Shown here piece by piece: positions 42,475 to 42,577 of a stretch of DNA of 42,577 bases (positions are counted from its first letter, which is position 1; each line of letters begins with the position of its first letter). Under the pieces are notes generated by a model. The model made no database searches, had not been told where the DNA came from, and saw only the letters and a list, made by a program, of their open reading frames with translations. This DNA comes from an uncultured Opitutales bacterium (GTDB lineage Bacteria; Verrucomicrobiota; Verrucomicrobiia; Opitutales; Intestinicryptomonadaceae), in assembly GCA_900545715.1 (NCBI GenBank), contig URAJ01000019.1, positions 1-42,577 on the forward strand, written 5' to 3'. Made by a program: the position numbers and the translations under genes.

Positions 42475-42577
42475 ATGAAACATTTTGAGAGAAGCGCACT
42501 TATACTTTTGGCTGTGGCGGCGGCCTCATACGCTCCGGCGCAGCAGGCCGCCCCTGTGGCGGCTCCGGCAACGGCAG
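42475..42577 (+). CDS. Exported protein, N-terminal fragment cut by window end
   Basis: Only 34 residues are inside the window: a signal peptide (MKHFERSALILLAVAAASYA) and the start of an alanine/proline-rich mature part (APAQQ onwards). AAGGA at 42465-42469, 5 nt before ATG, supports the start. Position after the TPR gene suggests an ExbB/TolQ-type proton channel with a cleaved signal, as seen in related clusters, but the sequence present cannot show this. Confidence 0.7.
   Translation, partial: MKHFERSALILLAVAAASYAPAQQAAPVAAPATA

Overview
The window reads as a bacterial chromosome segment, most likely from the Verrucomicrobiota/PVC group. This is an inference: a Gfo/Idh oxidoreductase sits next to a ThuA-discoidin secreted protein, IlvB is of the plant-like form, TrpB is of type 2, and there are large secreted TPR and Sel1 proteins. 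No rRNA, tRNA, CRISPR array, insertion sequence, integrase or phage gene was found. Most sequence is ordinary, well-packed housekeeping DNA.

Layout. (1) 77-4626, plus strand: a Gfo/Idh/MocA oxidoreductase whose 5' end looks damaged or cut at the window edge, then a secreted ThuA / helical-repeat / double discoidin protein, closed by a clear terminator at 4654-4688. (2) 5208-18532, plus strand: thirteen respiratory complex I genes in the order nuoB-C-D-E-F-G-H-I-J-K-L-M-N. There is no nuoA in front of nuoB, and NuoG is short and lacks the N7 cluster motif. A PEGA-domain lipoprotein and a type-2 trpB follow at close spacing, and the first strong terminator is at 20364-20389, so the whole block could be one transcript. 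(3) 20673-22229, plus: a secreted Sel1-repeat protein. (4) 22836-25351, minus: rpmF-plsX-fabH, the classical ribosome/lipid-synthesis cluster, with a zinc-ligand-free L32. (5) 25948-27551, minus: ruvA and an Mrp/ApbC ATPase overlapping by ATGA; this Mrp lacks the usual C-terminal CxxC. (6) 28215-36298, minus: an eight-gene, tightly overlapping operon of receiver-PP2C phosphatase, RsbW-like ATPase, oppD, oppF, oppA, oppB, oppC and a BaiN/HI0933-type flavoprotein, ending in a terminator at 28057-28097. (7) 36877-39170, minus: ilvB followed after 2 nt by a cyclophilin, with a terminator at 36766-36799. (8) 39424 to the end, plus: a 1008-residue periplasmic TPR protein and the first codons of another exported protein.

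How the genes work together. Complex I supplies proton-motive force from NADH. PlsX and FabH start phospholipid and fatty-acid synthesis. IlvB and TrpB2 belong to amino-acid synthesis. The most unusual arrangement is region 6, where a two-gene partner-switching module (phosphatase plus serine-kinase-type ATPase) is translationally coupled to a complete oligopeptide importer and a flavoprotein. If anything here is a new system, this is the best candidate, but every part belongs to a known family and only the linkage is unusual. Start sites were moved from the longest possible reading frame to the position supported by family N-termini, Shine-Dalgarno sequences or overlaps. All promoter calls are by eye and weak.
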